A stretch of 64,000 bases of DNA, taken from assembly GCF_900182795.1 (NCBI RefSeq), contig NZ_FXTX01000002.1, positions 1-64,000 of the forward strand, written 5' to 3'. The position numbers and the translations under genes are program-made. Source of the stretch: Venenivibrio stagnispumantis. Its GTDB lineage: Bacteria > Aquificota > Aquificia > Aquificales > Hydrogenothermaceae. This document shows positions 28,677 through 38,198 of this stretch, piece by piece (position 1 is the stretch's first letter; each line of letters starts with the position of its first letter). Below the pieces are notes generated by a model that saw nothing but the letters and a program-made list of their open reading frames with translations, did no database searches and had not been told where the DNA came from.

Positions 28677-29269
28677 TCTATATGCCCCCAAAGTTTTTTT
28701 CTTTCTTCATCATCTATCCATATTCTATCAGGCTCATTTTTTCTTCTTAAATCGTAATCTCTACCTCTTTCAGACATATCATCTTTATGAATAACACAAT
28801 TTTTTCTTTGATAATCTGCAAGCTCATATATATCTGTCATAATTATACAATCAACAGGACAGGCATCTACACATAATCCACAAAATAAACAATTTAATAA
28901 ATTCATATCAAATCTAACTACTTTCTTTTTTCCATTTGGAAGTTGAACTGCCTCTATCTTAAATAAAGAAGGCACAGGGCAGGCTTGCTGACACATATAA
29001 CAGGCAACACATCTACTTTCTCCGGTATTTATATCCATAAATTTTTCAAGGACAGAAAAAGAAGGTGGTTCGTTTCCATTTTTTATCCTATGGGCATGGG
29101 CACCTCTAAATCTTTTAGGTGGAGTTAATTTTTCATAAGGATATTTTGTAGTAATAGTTTTCTTTATAAGATTTTTAAATGTAACCTTTAGACCTTTTAT
29201 AAAATCTAAGAAAAATATCCTTTCTAATATAGTTAGATTAGGTCTTTCTACATACTTAACTTTAACCAT
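28667..29269 (-). CDS. nuoI: NADH-quinone oxidoreductase subunit I, copy 1
   Basis: 200 residues with two 4Fe-4S motifs, CVACYMCQQACPVP (about 98-111) and CLFCGLCVDACPVD (about 136-149). These carry clusters N6a and N6b, which pass electrons to NuoB. The N-terminal amphipathic part (RIFFLDFIKGLKVTFKNL) docks on the membrane. A second nuoI with longer central and C-terminal parts lies at 40.3-41.0 kb. Confidence 0.95.
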   Translation of the reverse strand: MVKVKYVERPNLTILERIFFLDFIKGLKVTFKNLIKKTITTKYPYEKLTPPKRFRGAHAHRIKNGNEPPSFSVLEKFMDINTGESRCVACYMCQQACPVPSLFKIEAVQLPNGKKKVVRFDMNLLNCLFCGLCVDACPVDCIIMTDIYELADYQRKNCVIHKDDMSERGRDYDLRRKNEPDRIWIDDEERKKLWGHIEWS

Positions 29270-29272
29270 TTT

Positions 29273-30283
29273 TTACCCTATTATCATAATTTCTATTGCA
29301 GTAATGAATATATTCAATAAAGATAACGGAAGCATAACTTTCCAGGCTATCTCTGTAATCTGGTCAACTCTATATCTTGGCAATGTCCAATGAACCCATA
29401 AGAAGAACATAAACATCATTGCTATTTTAAGGAAAAACCAAATAAATCCTGAGAATGGTCCAAAAATTTCAGGTCCTCTCCATCCTCCGAAAAATAGTAT
29501 TACTGCAATAGCACTTAATAAAAATGTTCCTATATACCATTCTGCAAGCGGGAATAATCCAAATTTCATTCCGGAATATTCTGTATTGTATCCGGAAACA
29601 AGCTCTGCTTCTGCTTCCTGAACATCAAAAGGAGTTCTTCCTGTTTCTGCAAGGATTGCAAAAAGTATAACTATAAATGCAATAGGTTGATACCATATAA
29701 AAGCACCAAAAAATCCTTCCTGAGCATTGACAATCTCTTTTAGAGAAAAAGAACCGGCAAGCATTATAGGGCCAACCATAGCAAAACCGAGAGCCACCTC
29801 ATAACCTATTAAAACTGCTGCTTTTCTAAGCCCACCAATCATAGGATATTTACTATTAGAAGCCCAACCTGCAAATATTACTCCGTATATACTAATGCTA
29901 CCAAAAGCAAGGGCAAGTATTAAACCTATATTTAAATCGGTTATATAAGGAGCTATTTTTATTCCGAAAATTTCAAACTCATTTCCAAAAGGCACAACGG
30001 CAAGTATCATAATTGCCGGAACAAATGCAAGTAAAGAAGCTAAATAAAATAAAACTTTATCTACAGAGGATGGAACTAAATCTTCTTTTGTTAAAACTTT
30101 AAGAGCATCTGCTATAGGTTGTAGTAAGCCATGATAACCAACATGTAAAGGTCCTGGTCTTTGCTGGACATGTCCTGCAAATTTCCTTTCAATAAGAGTA
30201 AGGTATGCTGATAATAGGAACATTCCTACTATGAAAATAACAGATTTTACCGTCAAACTTATCAATAATCCTACTAACTCCAT
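29273..30283 (-). CDS. nuoH: NADH-quinone oxidoreductase subunit H
   Basis: 336 residues, eight membrane helices. Quinone-channel signatures are TLIERKFAGHVQQRPGP, LQPIADALKVLTKED, and the acidic loop ETGRTPFDVQEAEAELVSGYNTEY. It is preceded by a 119-base gap that holds a palindrome and may carry an internal promoter. Confidence 0.96.
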   Translation of the reverse strand: MELVGLLISLTVKSVIFIVGMFLLSAYLTLIERKFAGHVQQRPGPLHVGYHGLLQPIADALKVLTKEDLVPSSVDKVLFYLASLLAFVPAIMILAVVPFGNEFEIFGIKIAPYITDLNIGLILALAFGSISIYGVIFAGWASNSKYPMIGGLRKAAVLIGYEVALGFAMVGPIMLAGSFSLKEIVNAQEGFFGAFIWYQPIAFIVILFAILAETGRTPFDVQEAEAELVSGYNTEYSGMKFGLFPLAEWYIGTFLLSAIAVILFFGGWRGPEIFGPFSGFIWFFLKIAMMFMFFLWVHWTLPRYRVDQITEIAWKVMLPLSLLNIFITAIEIMIIG

Positions 30284-30315
30284 AGCAACCTCTTCTTTTG
30301 TATTTTCTTTAAACT

Positions 30316-30354
30316 ATATTACCACAAATATTAAAAAAATTAAACACTGTTTTA
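30316..30354 (-). promoter_or_regulatory. nuoH upstream region: palindrome and possible -10
   Basis: The coding strand holds TAAAACAGTGTTTA (30354-30341), identical over 13 bases to the site before nuoA. Nineteen bases further is TAATAT (30321-30316), a possible -10; its -35 would overlap the palindrome and is poor. It lies in the 119-base gap between nuoCD and nuoH. Confidence 0.45.
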
Positions 30355-30402
30355 TTTATTTTTAACATATTTTAAAAATAAAAAGTTTTTATAATAACTT
30401 AA

Positions 30403-32154
30403 TTATCTATCTGTTTCCCCAACAACAGGGTCTATACTACCAAGTAAGGCTACTGCATCTGCTACAGTTCTTCCTTTTATTAATTCTGGAAATATTTGAA
30501 GATTATAAAATGCTCCGGAGCGAATTCTTAATCTATAAGGTTTTCCTTCTCCTTTTGAGATTATGTAAAATCCAAGTTCTCCCCTTGGATTTTCTCCGGA
30601 AAGATATACTTCACCTTCCGGAGCTTGTTCTCCGTATATCCTTAGATTAAAATCTTTAACCATCGCTTCTATTGATAAAAATGTTTCTTGTAATGTTGGA
30701 AGAACATAAGGATTTTCTGTTGCTATATATTTATCATTTTTCAATTTTTCAAGTTTTTCAACACATTGTTTTACTATATTTAAACTTTGTTTCATCTCTT
30801 CCATTCTTATTAGATACCTATCATAAGCATCTCCAACTTTTCCTAAGGGTATTTCAAAATCTACATAAGGATATGCATCTATCGGCTCTATTGCTCTAAG
30901 GTCGTAAGCAACACCGGCAGACCTTGCCATTACACCTGTTAATCCATATTGGTAAACATCTTCCTCCGAAACTATACCTATATCTTTATTTCTTCTTATC
31001 CATATTCTATTTTTTGTAAGTAAATCTTCATAATCTTTTATTCTCTGAGGAAAATCTTTTATAAAATGCTTAATAACATCCAATGCTCCTTCCGGCAAAT
31101 CATATCTTACTCCCCCTATTCTTATAAATGAAGAATTAAGCCTTATTCCTGCAATTCCTTCTATAATATCCATAATTTTTTCTCTTTCTCTAAATGTATA
31201 TAAAAACATTGTGAGGGCACCTATATCAAGGGCAGTCGTTCCAAGCCATAAAAGGTGGCTATTTATTCTCTGCAGTTCAAATAACATTGTTCTAATCCAT
31301 TTAGCTTTTTCCGGCACCTCTACGCCAAGAAGTTTTTCAACAGCATTAACATAAACAACATTACTACATATAGCAGATATATAATCCATTCTATCTGTAT
31401 AAGGTATTATCTGGGTATATGTTATATCTTCTGCAAGTTTTTCTATTCCCCTATGGAGTTGTCCAATAATAATATCACAATGCTGGACAACCTCCCCTTC
31501 TAAATCAAATAAAAACCATATAGTTCCATGGGTTCCTGGATGAAGAGGTCCCCAGTTTAAAACTATCTGGGATTGTTTTTTTGGCATTCTTGCTTTTTGT
31601 GTTCTTTCTAAATCTTCCAAAGTAGGAATAGCAGTATGATATGGAGAGTAATCATGGGATGGTATATTTTCTCTTTCATTTAAAGATGGAAGATATGTAT
31701 CCTGAATACCTTCCTTAGGAAAATCTTTTCTAAGTGGATGATAAGGATATCCTTCCCATAAAAATATTCTAACAAGATTCTCATGCCCTTCAAATTTTAT
31801 ACCGAACATATCATATATCTCTCTTTCAGCCCATTTAGCACCTTTCCAGAGAGATGTTAAAGAGGGAAAACTTTCTCCTTTTACAAAACTTTTTACAATA
31901 ACCCTTTGATTTAATAAAGGAGAATAAAGAATAATAACTATCTCAAATCTTGGATTATTTAATAGATAATCAACAGCAGTCATATCTATAAACATTTTAA
32001 ATTGGAAATCTTTATCTTCTTTTAAGAATTTAAGAACCGAAATTATATTATCTTGATTTGAAATAATGGAAACAATATCTTTATTTTTTTGAATTTGAAT
32101 ATGCGGAAAAGCCATTTTTAACTTTTCCGCTTTTTCTGTATCTAACCAAGGCAA
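30403..32154 (-). CDS. nuoCD: Fused NADH-quinone oxidoreductase subunits C and D, copy 1
   Basis: 583 residues from a TTG start with GAGGT seven bases upstream. Residues 1-160 are NuoC (AKWAEREIYDMFGIKFEGH, YPYHPLRKDFP). Residues ~195-583 are NuoD (NWGPLHPGTHG, LHRGIEKL with Arg235, MDYISAICSN, and the C-terminal DPVVGETDR). This fusion forms the connecting module next to the quinone site. A close paralogue lies at 41.4-43.2 kb. Confidence 0.96.
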   Translation of the reverse strand: MPWLDTEKAEKLKMAFPHIQIQKNKDIVSIISNQDNIISVLKFLKEDKDFQFKMFIDMTAVDYLLNNPRFEIVIILYSPLLNQRVIVKSFVKGESFPSLTSLWKGAKWAEREIYDMFGIKFEGHENLVRIFLWEGYPYHPLRKDFPKEGIQDTYLPSLNERENIPSHDYSPYHTAIPTLEDLERTQKARMPKKQSQIVLNWGPLHPGTHGTIWFLFDLEGEVVQHCDIIIGQLHRGIEKLAEDITYTQIIPYTDRMDYISAICSNVVYVNAVEKLLGVEVPEKAKWIRTMLFELQRINSHLLWLGTTALDIGALTMFLYTFREREKIMDIIEGIAGIRLNSSFIRIGGVRYDLPEGALDVIKHFIKDFPQRIKDYEDLLTKNRIWIRRNKDIGIVSEEDVYQYGLTGVMARSAGVAYDLRAIEPIDAYPYVDFEIPLGKVGDAYDRYLIRMEEMKQSLNIVKQCVEKLEKLKNDKYIATENPYVLPTLQETFLSIEAMVKDFNLRIYGEQAPEGEVYLSGENPRGELGFYIISKGEGKPYRLRIRSGAFYNLQIFPELIKGRTVADAVALLGSIDPVVGETDR

Positions 32155-32166
32155 TATTTTACCTCT

Positions 32167-32685
32167 TTATTTTTGTATAGGGAAGGAAGCAGTAGGAACT
32201 CTTGCAGGAATTTCTTTAAGTTCTTTTCCTTCTTGTTTTGCTTTTATCTTTTTCTGAAGTTGCATAATTCCCCAAAGCAATGCTTGTGGTGTTGGAGGAC
32301 ATCCAGGAATATATACATCAACCGGAATAATTCTATCTACTCCTTGAAGTGTAGAATAAGTTGGGAATGGTCCGCCTGCAGAAGCACATCCACCCATAGA
32401 TATAACCCATTTAGGGTCTGGCATCTGCTCATATATAAGCTTTAACATAGGAGCCACTTTATTTACAACTGTTCCGGCTACTATTAAAACATCAGACTGT
32501 CTTGGAGAACCTCTAAAAATAATTCCAAGTCTATCTGTATCAAATCTGGAAGCGGCTGTATGCATCATCTCAATAGCACAGCATGCAAGCCCTATGGAAA
32601 CAGGCCAGAGAGAGTTTTTTCTTCCCCAGCTTAAAACTTCTTCTACTGTTGTTAAAATTATTCCGCTATTATTAATCACTGCCAT
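32167..32685 (-). CDS. nuoB: NADH-quinone oxidoreductase subunit B
   Basis: 172 residues. Cluster N2 ligands are the paired cysteines Cys35-Cys36 (LACCAIEMM), the Cys in [12 protein letters not shown] and the Cys in [15 protein letters not shown]. It is the last electron carrier before quinone. It overlaps the nuoA end by ten bases. Only one nuoB is visible although nuoCD and nuoI are duplicated. Confidence 0.97.
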   Translation of the reverse strand: MAVINNSGIILTTVEEVLSWGRKNSLWPVSIGLACCAIEMMHTAASRFDTDRLGIIFRGSPRQSDVLIVAGTVVNKVAPMLKLIYEQMPDPKWVISMGGCASAGGPFPTYSTLQGVDRIIPVDVYIPGCPPTPQALLWGIMQLQKKIKAKQEGKELKEIPARVPTASFPIQK

Positions 32686-33050
32686 TTTAATGCTCCTTTT
32701 TTCCAGGCATAAATATAACCGAGAATTAATATAAATAAGAATAAAAACATCTCTGTAAATATAAATCCTACATTGACCTGAGCTATTTCTCTAAATACTA
32801 CAGCCCAAGGAAATACAAAAGCAGATTCAAGGTCAAATAAAACAAGTAGCAGTCCAAGAAGATAATATTTTTGGTCTATGGTTGTTCTGGCAGTTTTATC
32901 ATAAAGAGGAACACCACATTCATAAGGATAGCCTTCCAAAGGCTCAGGAGTTTTTGGAGCAAGTAATCTATTTAAAACAAGCAAAACTACCCCTATGGCA
33001 GTAGCCACTATAAAAAATACTGCTAATCCTAAATAACCTGTCCCAGTCAT
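32676..33050 (-). CDS. nuoA: NADH-quinone oxidoreductase subunit A
   Basis: 124 residues, three membrane helices, with [40 protein letters not shown] near the centre (landmark cysteine in YECGVP). It is the first gene of the complex I operon, with its own promoter and palindrome upstream. Confidence 0.95.
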   Translation of the reverse strand: MTGTGYLGLAVFFIVATAIGVVLLVLNRLLAPKTPEPLEGYPYECGVPLYDKTARTTIDQKYYLLGLLLVLFDLESAFVFPWAVVFREIAQVNVGFIFTEMFLFLFILILGYIYAWKKGALKWQ

Positions 33051-33082
33051 ATTCCTTCCTCTTTATTAAAATTTATTAATCT

Positions 33083-33131
33083 AAGATACAACATATTTAA
33101 AAATTTTGCAACTTTTTAAAACACTGTTTTA
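33083..33131 (-). promoter_or_regulatory. nuoA promoter with upstream palindrome
   Basis: Minus strand: -35 TTGCAA (33111-33106), 17 bases, -10 TATCTT (33088-33083). Five bases upstream of the -35 is a perfect palindrome, TAAAACA-G-TGTTTTA (33131-33117), which abuts the purH stop codon. That position suits an activator. Related sites precede nuoH and nuoCD2. Confidence 0.5.
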
Positions 33132-34673
33132 TTAATGTTTAAAATGCCTCATATTGGTAAAAATCATTGCTATATTATGTTCATTACAAGCTTGTATTAC
33201 TTCTTTATCCCTTATTGAGCCTCCAGGCTGTATTACTGCTTTTATTCCGTATTTTGCTGCATAATCTATACTATCTCTGAAAGGGAAAAATGCTTCTGAT
33301 GCAAGGACAGAACCTTCTAAATCAAAGCCAAACTCCTGAGCTTTTTTTATTGCAGTTTCTAAACTATCTACTCTTGAAGTTTGTCCTGCTCCTATCCCAA
33401 GGGTTTTTTTATCTTTTGCTATTACTACCGAATTTGATTTTACATGTTTTACAACTTTAAAGGCAAATATTAAATCTTCAAGTTCTTTTTCGGTAGGTTT
33501 TCTTTCTGTAACTATCTGCAACTCTTTATATAACTGCTTATCTTTATCCTGTAATAATAATCCTCCGGAAATTCTTCTATAATCTAAGCCTTTATCTTCT
33601 TCAAAGAAATTATTAATCTTAACTACCCTTAAATTTTTCTTACTTTTTAATATCTCTAATGCTTCTTCTGTATAATCTGGTGCTATCACAACTTCTAAAA
33701 ATGTTTCAGTTAAAGCTTTTGATAATTCTAAATCTACTTTTCTATTTAATGCAACTATACCACCGAATGCTGATTTAGGGTCTCTTGAAAATGCTATTTT
33801 ATAAGCATCAACTATATTATCTGCGATAGCAACTCCACAGGGATTATTATGCTTGACTATAACAGCTGCAATTTCTTCAAATTCTTTAATGAGAGATACA
33901 GCAGATTCTACATCCAAATAATTATTATAGGACATCTCTTTTCCTTGTAAAATTTCTGCACCGGCTATGCTAAATCTATCTTCTATTGGTGAGATATATA
34001 AAGCCGCTTCTTGATGTGGATTTTCACCATATCTTAGGGTTTGTTTTTTTCTTACCGGAATGGTTAATTCTTCCGGAAATTTTTCATTTATCTCAAATTT
34101 TTCATTTAATACATTGGATATAATACTATCGTAAATAGCAGTATGTCTAAAAGCTTTTAACGCAAGTTTTTTCTTTGTTTGGATAGATATTTCGCTGTTA
34201 TTTTTAAGTTCTTCTATTACTATTTTATAATCTTTTGGGTCAACAATTATTGCTACAAATTTATAATTTTTGGCAGAAGCTCTAACAAGAGCCGGTCCGC
34301 CTATATCTATATTTTCAATAAGCTCATCTAAATCTGCTCCTTTTTTTAATGTCGCTTCAAATGGATAAAGATTGATTGCTACTATATCTATTGGTGTTAT
34401 ATCGTTTTCTTCAAGTTGTTTTATATGTTTTTCATTGTCTCTTATTGCAAGAATTCCACCGTGTATTTTAGGATGTAATGTTTTTACCCTTCCATCTAAT
34501 ATTTCCGGAAAACCGGTTATTTCAGAAACTTCTAAAACCGGTATTCCCATTGATTTTATATATTTAGCTGTTCCGGAAGATGATATTATTTCATAACCCA
34601 GTGCATATAACTCTTTTGCAAAAAAATCTAAATCCGTTTTATCAGATACAGAGATTAAGGCTCTTTTTTTCAA
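33132..34673 (-). CDS. purH: Bifunctional AICAR transformylase / IMP cyclohydrolase
   Basis: 513 residues from a TTG start overlapping the upstream stop in TTGA, with GGAGG six bases before. Residues 1-190 are IMP cyclohydrolase (SVSDKTDL, SSSGTAKYI, RVKTLHPKIHGGIL). The rest is AICAR transformylase (LRYGENPHQEAALY, VKHNNPCGVAI, DPKSAFGGIVALNR). It catalyses the last two steps of IMP synthesis. It ends an operon with efp, accB and thrB. Confidence 0.97.
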   Translation of the reverse strand: MKKRALISVSDKTDLDFFAKELYALGYEIISSSGTAKYIKSMGIPVLEVSEITGFPEILDGRVKTLHPKIHGGILAIRDNEKHIKQLEENDITPIDIVAINLYPFEATLKKGADLDELIENIDIGGPALVRASAKNYKFVAIIVDPKDYKIVIEELKNNSEISIQTKKKLALKAFRHTAIYDSIISNVLNEKFEINEKFPEELTIPVRKKQTLRYGENPHQEAALYISPIEDRFSIAGAEILQGKEMSYNNYLDVESAVSLIKEFEEIAAVIVKHNNPCGVAIADNIVDAYKIAFSRDPKSAFGGIVALNRKVDLELSKALTETFLEVVIAPDYTEEALEILKSKKNLRVVKINNFFEEDKGLDYRRISGGLLLQDKDKQLYKELQIVTERKPTEKELEDLIFAFKVVKHVKSNSVVIAKDKKTLGIGAGQTSRVDSLETAIKKAQEFGFDLEGSVLASEAFFPFRDSIDYAAKYGIKAVIQPGGSIRDKEVIQACNEHNIAMIFTNMRHFKH

Positions 34674-35914
34674 TTATTTTCCTCCGGTTTATTTTCTTCT
34701 TCCTGCAGAGACCTTTTTATAATATCATCCATTATATTTGCCAATAACTCTCCCCTATTATAAAGGGTATGTTCTCTGAATGCTCTTTCTCTGCCTGCTT
34801 TTGCTATCTCTTCTCTTCTTTTAACATCTTCTTCTAAATATTGATATAACTTTCCTTCTATCTCTATAAAATCCATTGGGTGATAGGTGATTATTTCTTC
34901 ATCCGGTGTAAAGAATGCTTTTGAAGATAATCTTTCTTCTACAAAAGTTAAAGCTCCGGTAGCTACACTATCAAAAACCGTAAATCCAAGTCCGGAAGGT
35001 AAGAAAGGCGGTTGGCTTAAAAGGGATATTTTTGTCCTTGATAAGAAATTTATTATCTCTTGCTGGGTTTGTATATCTTCATAGATAACTATATTTTCTT
35101 TAGTTTCTCCTATCACCTGTCCTAAGATACTAACTTCAAAATTATCTATATTATCAATGATATTCCATCTTCTTAAATTCATAGCATATAAGCCAATTTC
35201 TACAAGTAAATTCATAAAATCATCTTCATTTTGTCTTTGGAAGTTATATATTGCTTCTTGAAACTGAGGATTAAATTGGGATATTAAATATCCGGAAGCA
35301 AATCTTATAGGAATATCTGGATTTCTATAAATTAATCTTCCAAGTTCTACTGCAAAGCCAAAAAGAGTGTCATCAAATCTTTCTCTCCAATTTTGCTCAA
35401 TAATTGAAGGGTCTGTTATGGGACCTATAAAAGCTATATCAAAATCTTTTTCCATCATCGGTGGAATTTTGGAAGGATTTATTCCGGGAGCTAAAAATGC
35501 TACATTTTTTCCTATACTTGAAATCCATTGTCCGTGTTCAACATCTATTGTAAGGTAAAGTATCTGATTTGAGTTTAACACAGATTTTAATTTTGTAAAA
35601 TGTATCATAGGGTCATCTATAAACCATGTTAAATGTATATTACCTAAAATATCGCAAAATGGTTTTTTCTCATTATCTCTTTCTGCAAAAATCATTCCAT
35701 CAAGATTTATATCAAAGCTAAAAAGTGGTTTAAACTCAATAATTTCTTCTACTGTTTGCTGTATATTTTCAGGGGTTGGTTCTACCGTTTTTGTTTCATA
35801 ACCTCTTGCAGATAATGACTTAGATAATGCTTCTATTATACTTTCATTAAAGCTTTTTGGGTCAGGTGTTTTTATAAATAAAACTCTTGGTTTGAAAACT
35901 TTATTTTCTTCCAT
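34670..35914 (-). CDS. CgeB/DUF3880-like glycosyltransferase family protein
   Basis: 414 residues. The N-terminal half resembles the DUF3880 domain (PRVLFIKTPDP, FSFDINLDG, LTWFIDDPMIHF). The C-terminal half looks like a GT-B glycosyltransferase donor domain (FLPSGLGFTVFDSVATGALTFVEERL, EIAKAGRERAFREHTLYNRGELL). Proteins of this type modify flagellin, spore coat or surface polysaccharide. The DxD-like motif is not clear, so the activity is uncertain. It lies between thrB and purH, an unexpected place. Confidence 0.6.
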   Translation of the reverse strand: MEENKVFKPRVLFIKTPDPKSFNESIIEALSKSLSARGYETKTVEPTPENIQQTVEEIIEFKPLFSFDINLDGMIFAERDNEKKPFCDILGNIHLTWFIDDPMIHFTKLKSVLNSNQILYLTIDVEHGQWISSIGKNVAFLAPGINPSKIPPMMEKDFDIAFIGPITDPSIIEQNWRERFDDTLFGFAVELGRLIYRNPDIPIRFASGYLISQFNPQFQEAIYNFQRQNEDDFMNLLVEIGLYAMNLRRWNIIDNIDNFEVSILGQVIGETKENIVIYEDIQTQQEIINFLSRTKISLLSQPPFLPSGLGFTVFDSVATGALTFVEERLSSKAFFTPDEEIITYHPMDFIEIEGKLYQYLEEDVKRREEIAKAGRERAFREHTLYNRGELLANIMDDIIKRSLQEEENKPEENN

Positions 35915-35916
35915 TT

Positions 35917-36819
35917 TTAAATCTCCTCTATTTTTGTTCCTTTTTTATCTACATTTAATATTTTGTATTCTGCATTTATACCGGCTTCTTCAAATGCTTT
36001 AACCATAGATTTTCCTATTTCTTCAAAATTTTTATCTGATAATGCTACCATACTACTTCCGGCTCCACTTAAAGAAACACCTAATGCACCTGCTTGATAA
36101 GCATATTGGATAACTTTATCAAAATTTGGTATAAAAGATTTTCTATAAGGTTGATGAAATCTATCTTCCATTGCAACTTTAAGAAACTCATAATTTTTAT
36201 TTATTATAGATGTAAGAAATAAAGATGCCCTTTGTAAATTAAATATTCCATCTTTTAATGGTATTTCTTTTGGAAGAACTGACCTTGCTTTTTCTGTTGA
36301 AAGCTCAAAATCAGGTATCGCTACTATAAATTTTAAATCTTCTGGAAAATCAATCTTTTGATAATAAGTTTTTTCTTCTGTTTTTAAAGCAGTTATAAAT
36401 CCACCTTTCCATGCAGGAAGCAAATTATCCGGATGTGGCTCAAATCTGTATGCCCATTTAAAAAATTCTTCATCTGTAAGTTCTTTTTTATGAACATAAA
36501 AAGCAGTTACAATTCCTGCAACTATTGCAGTAGCACTGCTTCCAAGACCTCTTGCAACAGGAACATTATTTATCTGTTTTAATTTTGCACCTTTAAATTT
36601 TTTTCCTTCTGCTTCACAAAGTGTTTTTACCACTTGAATATAAAGATTATTTTCCGGATTTTGTAAAAATTTATTTTCCGGATAACTTTCTATATAAACT
36701 CCTTCTGCTTCTTCAACGATAAACTCATTATATAAATCAAGAGCTATACCGAATGTATCAAAACCTGCTCCGAGATTGGCAGATGTGGCAGGAACTCTTA
36801 CTTTTATAACTTTACCCAT
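35917..36819 (-). CDS. thrB: Homoserine kinase
   Basis: 300 residues of the GHMP kinase fold. The ATP loop ARGLGSSATAIVAG lies near residue 90, the N-terminal VRVPATSANLGAGFDTFGIAL near residue 7, and the C-terminal VSLSGAGSSMVAL near 245. It phosphorylates homoserine for threonine synthesis. It overlaps the upstream epimerase by eight bases. Confidence 0.95.
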   Translation of the reverse strand: MGKVIKVRVPATSANLGAGFDTFGIALDLYNEFIVEEAEGVYIESYPENKFLQNPENNLYIQVVKTLCEAEGKKFKGAKLKQINNVPVARGLGSSATAIVAGIVTAFYVHKKELTDEEFFKWAYRFEPHPDNLLPAWKGGFITALKTEEKTYYQKIDFPEDLKFIVAIPDFELSTEKARSVLPKEIPLKDGIFNLQRASLFLTSIINKNYEFLKVAMEDRFHQPYRKSFIPNFDKVIQYAYQAGALGVSLSGAGSSMVALSDKNFEEIGKSMVKAFEEAGINAEYKILNVDKKGTKIEEI

Positions 36820-37747
36820 TTATTCTACCTTCTAATATATCCACATATTCTTTTATTCCTTTTTGGATATTGTATTTTGGAATAAACCCAAGCTCTTCTT
36901 TTATTTTTGTCATATCTGCCTGAGTATATTCTTGATAAAAATCATAAGGACAATCAAAATATTCCGGTTCTAAATCTGTGCCTAGGGCTAAATTGAGATA
37001 TTTAATTATATCATTAAAAGATGTGGCTTCTCCACTTCCTACATTGTAAACTGTTGACCTTGGAGCTTTAGCTGCGATGATTGTAGCATCTACTGCATCT
37101 TTTACATAAACAAAATCTCTTTTTTGTTGTCCCCATTTAAATATTCTCGGATTTTTGCCTTCTTTCATCTGTTTATAAAGCTGGTATATCATACTTGCAA
37201 ATTTACCTTTATGGGCTTCTCTTGGTCCGTATACATTAAAATATCTAACACCTACTACTTTTAAAGCTGTTCTTTCAGAAAAATCTTCGGCAATATTATC
37301 CATAATATACTTAGAAAATGCATAAATATTTTCAGGATGTTTTTCCCTATCTTCTTTTAATGGAATTTGCTCTTTTACATTTCCATAAACAGATGCAGAA
37401 GAAGCATAAACTACTATGGATTCATTATCATAAGCATAATCAAGAATATTTCTAAATCCATCTACATTTTTTCTCATCATTAACTCTTGGTCTTTGACAG
37501 TTGTATCAGTTATAGAAGCAAGATGGAATATAACATCCGGTTTAAAATCTTCTAATTTAAAAAATATCTCATCTGTTGATACATCACAGGATAAAACAAT
37601 ACCTTTAAATCCAATTAAATTTTTAAAATTTGCAGAAGAAAAATCATCTAAGATTACAATTTTACTATTTGGATATAATTCTTGAAGTTTTAAAGCCAAA
37701 TTGGAACCTATAAATCCTGCACCACCGGTTATAAGTATATTATGCAT
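36812..37747 (-). CDS. NAD(P)-dependent sugar epimerase, probable ADP-heptose 6-epimerase
   Basis: 311 residues of the extended SDR family. The nucleotide site is ITGGAGFIGSNLA; the catalytic triad region has SSASVYG and YAFSKYIMD. VGVRYFNVYGPREAHKGKFASMIYQ and FKWGQQKRDFVYVKDAVDA closely fit RfaD/HldD, which makes ADP-L-glycero-D-manno-heptose for LPS inner core. Another UDP-sugar epimerase remains possible. LPS genes elsewhere in the window agree with the heptose role. Confidence 0.82.
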   Translation of the reverse strand: MHNILITGGAGFIGSNLALKLQELYPNSKIVILDDFSSANFKNLIGFKGIVLSCDVSTDEIFFKLEDFKPDVIFHLASITDTTVKDQELMMRKNVDGFRNILDYAYDNESIVVYASSASVYGNVKEQIPLKEDREKHPENIYAFSKYIMDNIAEDFSERTALKVVGVRYFNVYGPREAHKGKFASMIYQLYKQMKEGKNPRIFKWGQQKRDFVYVKDAVDATIIAAKAPRSTVYNVGSGEATSFNDIIKYLNLALGTDLEPEYFDCPYDFYQEYTQADMTKIKEELGFIPKYNIQKGIKEYVDILEGRING

Positions 37748-37748
37748 T

Positions 37749-38189
37749 TTACACCTCTATATACATTAATTCCTGTCCGTATTCAACCGGCTGTCCGTTT
37801 TCTACCAATATTTTCACAACCTTTCCATCTACATCGCTTTCTATTTCATTCATAACTTTAAGGGCTTCTATTATACAAACAACCTGTCCTTTTGATACCA
37901 TATCCCCTTCTTCAACAAAAGGAGGAGCTCCCGGAGCAGGTGCTCTATAAAAAGTCCCAACCAATGGAGATTTTATAACATGATATTTTTTCTCTTCTGC
38001 TTTTTTCTCTTCTGTTATTACAGGTTGTTGTATTGCAGGTTGCTGGATATTAGCAGTCTGAACCGGAACTTCTTTTGGAGCTATATTCTGTTTTACCCTT
38101 AATTGAAAATCACCGGCTATAATCTCTATTTCCTGAATATTGGAGCTTTTTATTCTTTCTATAATTTCAAAAATAAATTCATTATTCAT
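37749..38189 (-). CDS. accB: Biotin carboxyl carrier protein of acetyl-CoA carboxylase
   Basis: 146 residues. The N-terminal 40 residues form a helical segment, then a Gln/Pro/Glu linker (40-68), then a biotinyl domain with the modified Lys111 in EALKVMNEIES (usual form EAMKMMNEI). It carries CO2 for malonyl-CoA formation. accB follows efp, as in many bacteria. Confidence 0.94.
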   Translation of the reverse strand: MNNEFIFEIIERIKSSNIQEIEIIAGDFQLRVKQNIAPKEVPVQTANIQQPAIQQPVITEEKKAEEKKYHVIKSPLVGTFYRAPAPGAPPFVEEGDMVSKGQVVCIIEALKVMNEIESDVDGKVVKILVENGQPVEYGQELMYIEV

Positions 38190-38198
38190 AACAAACTC

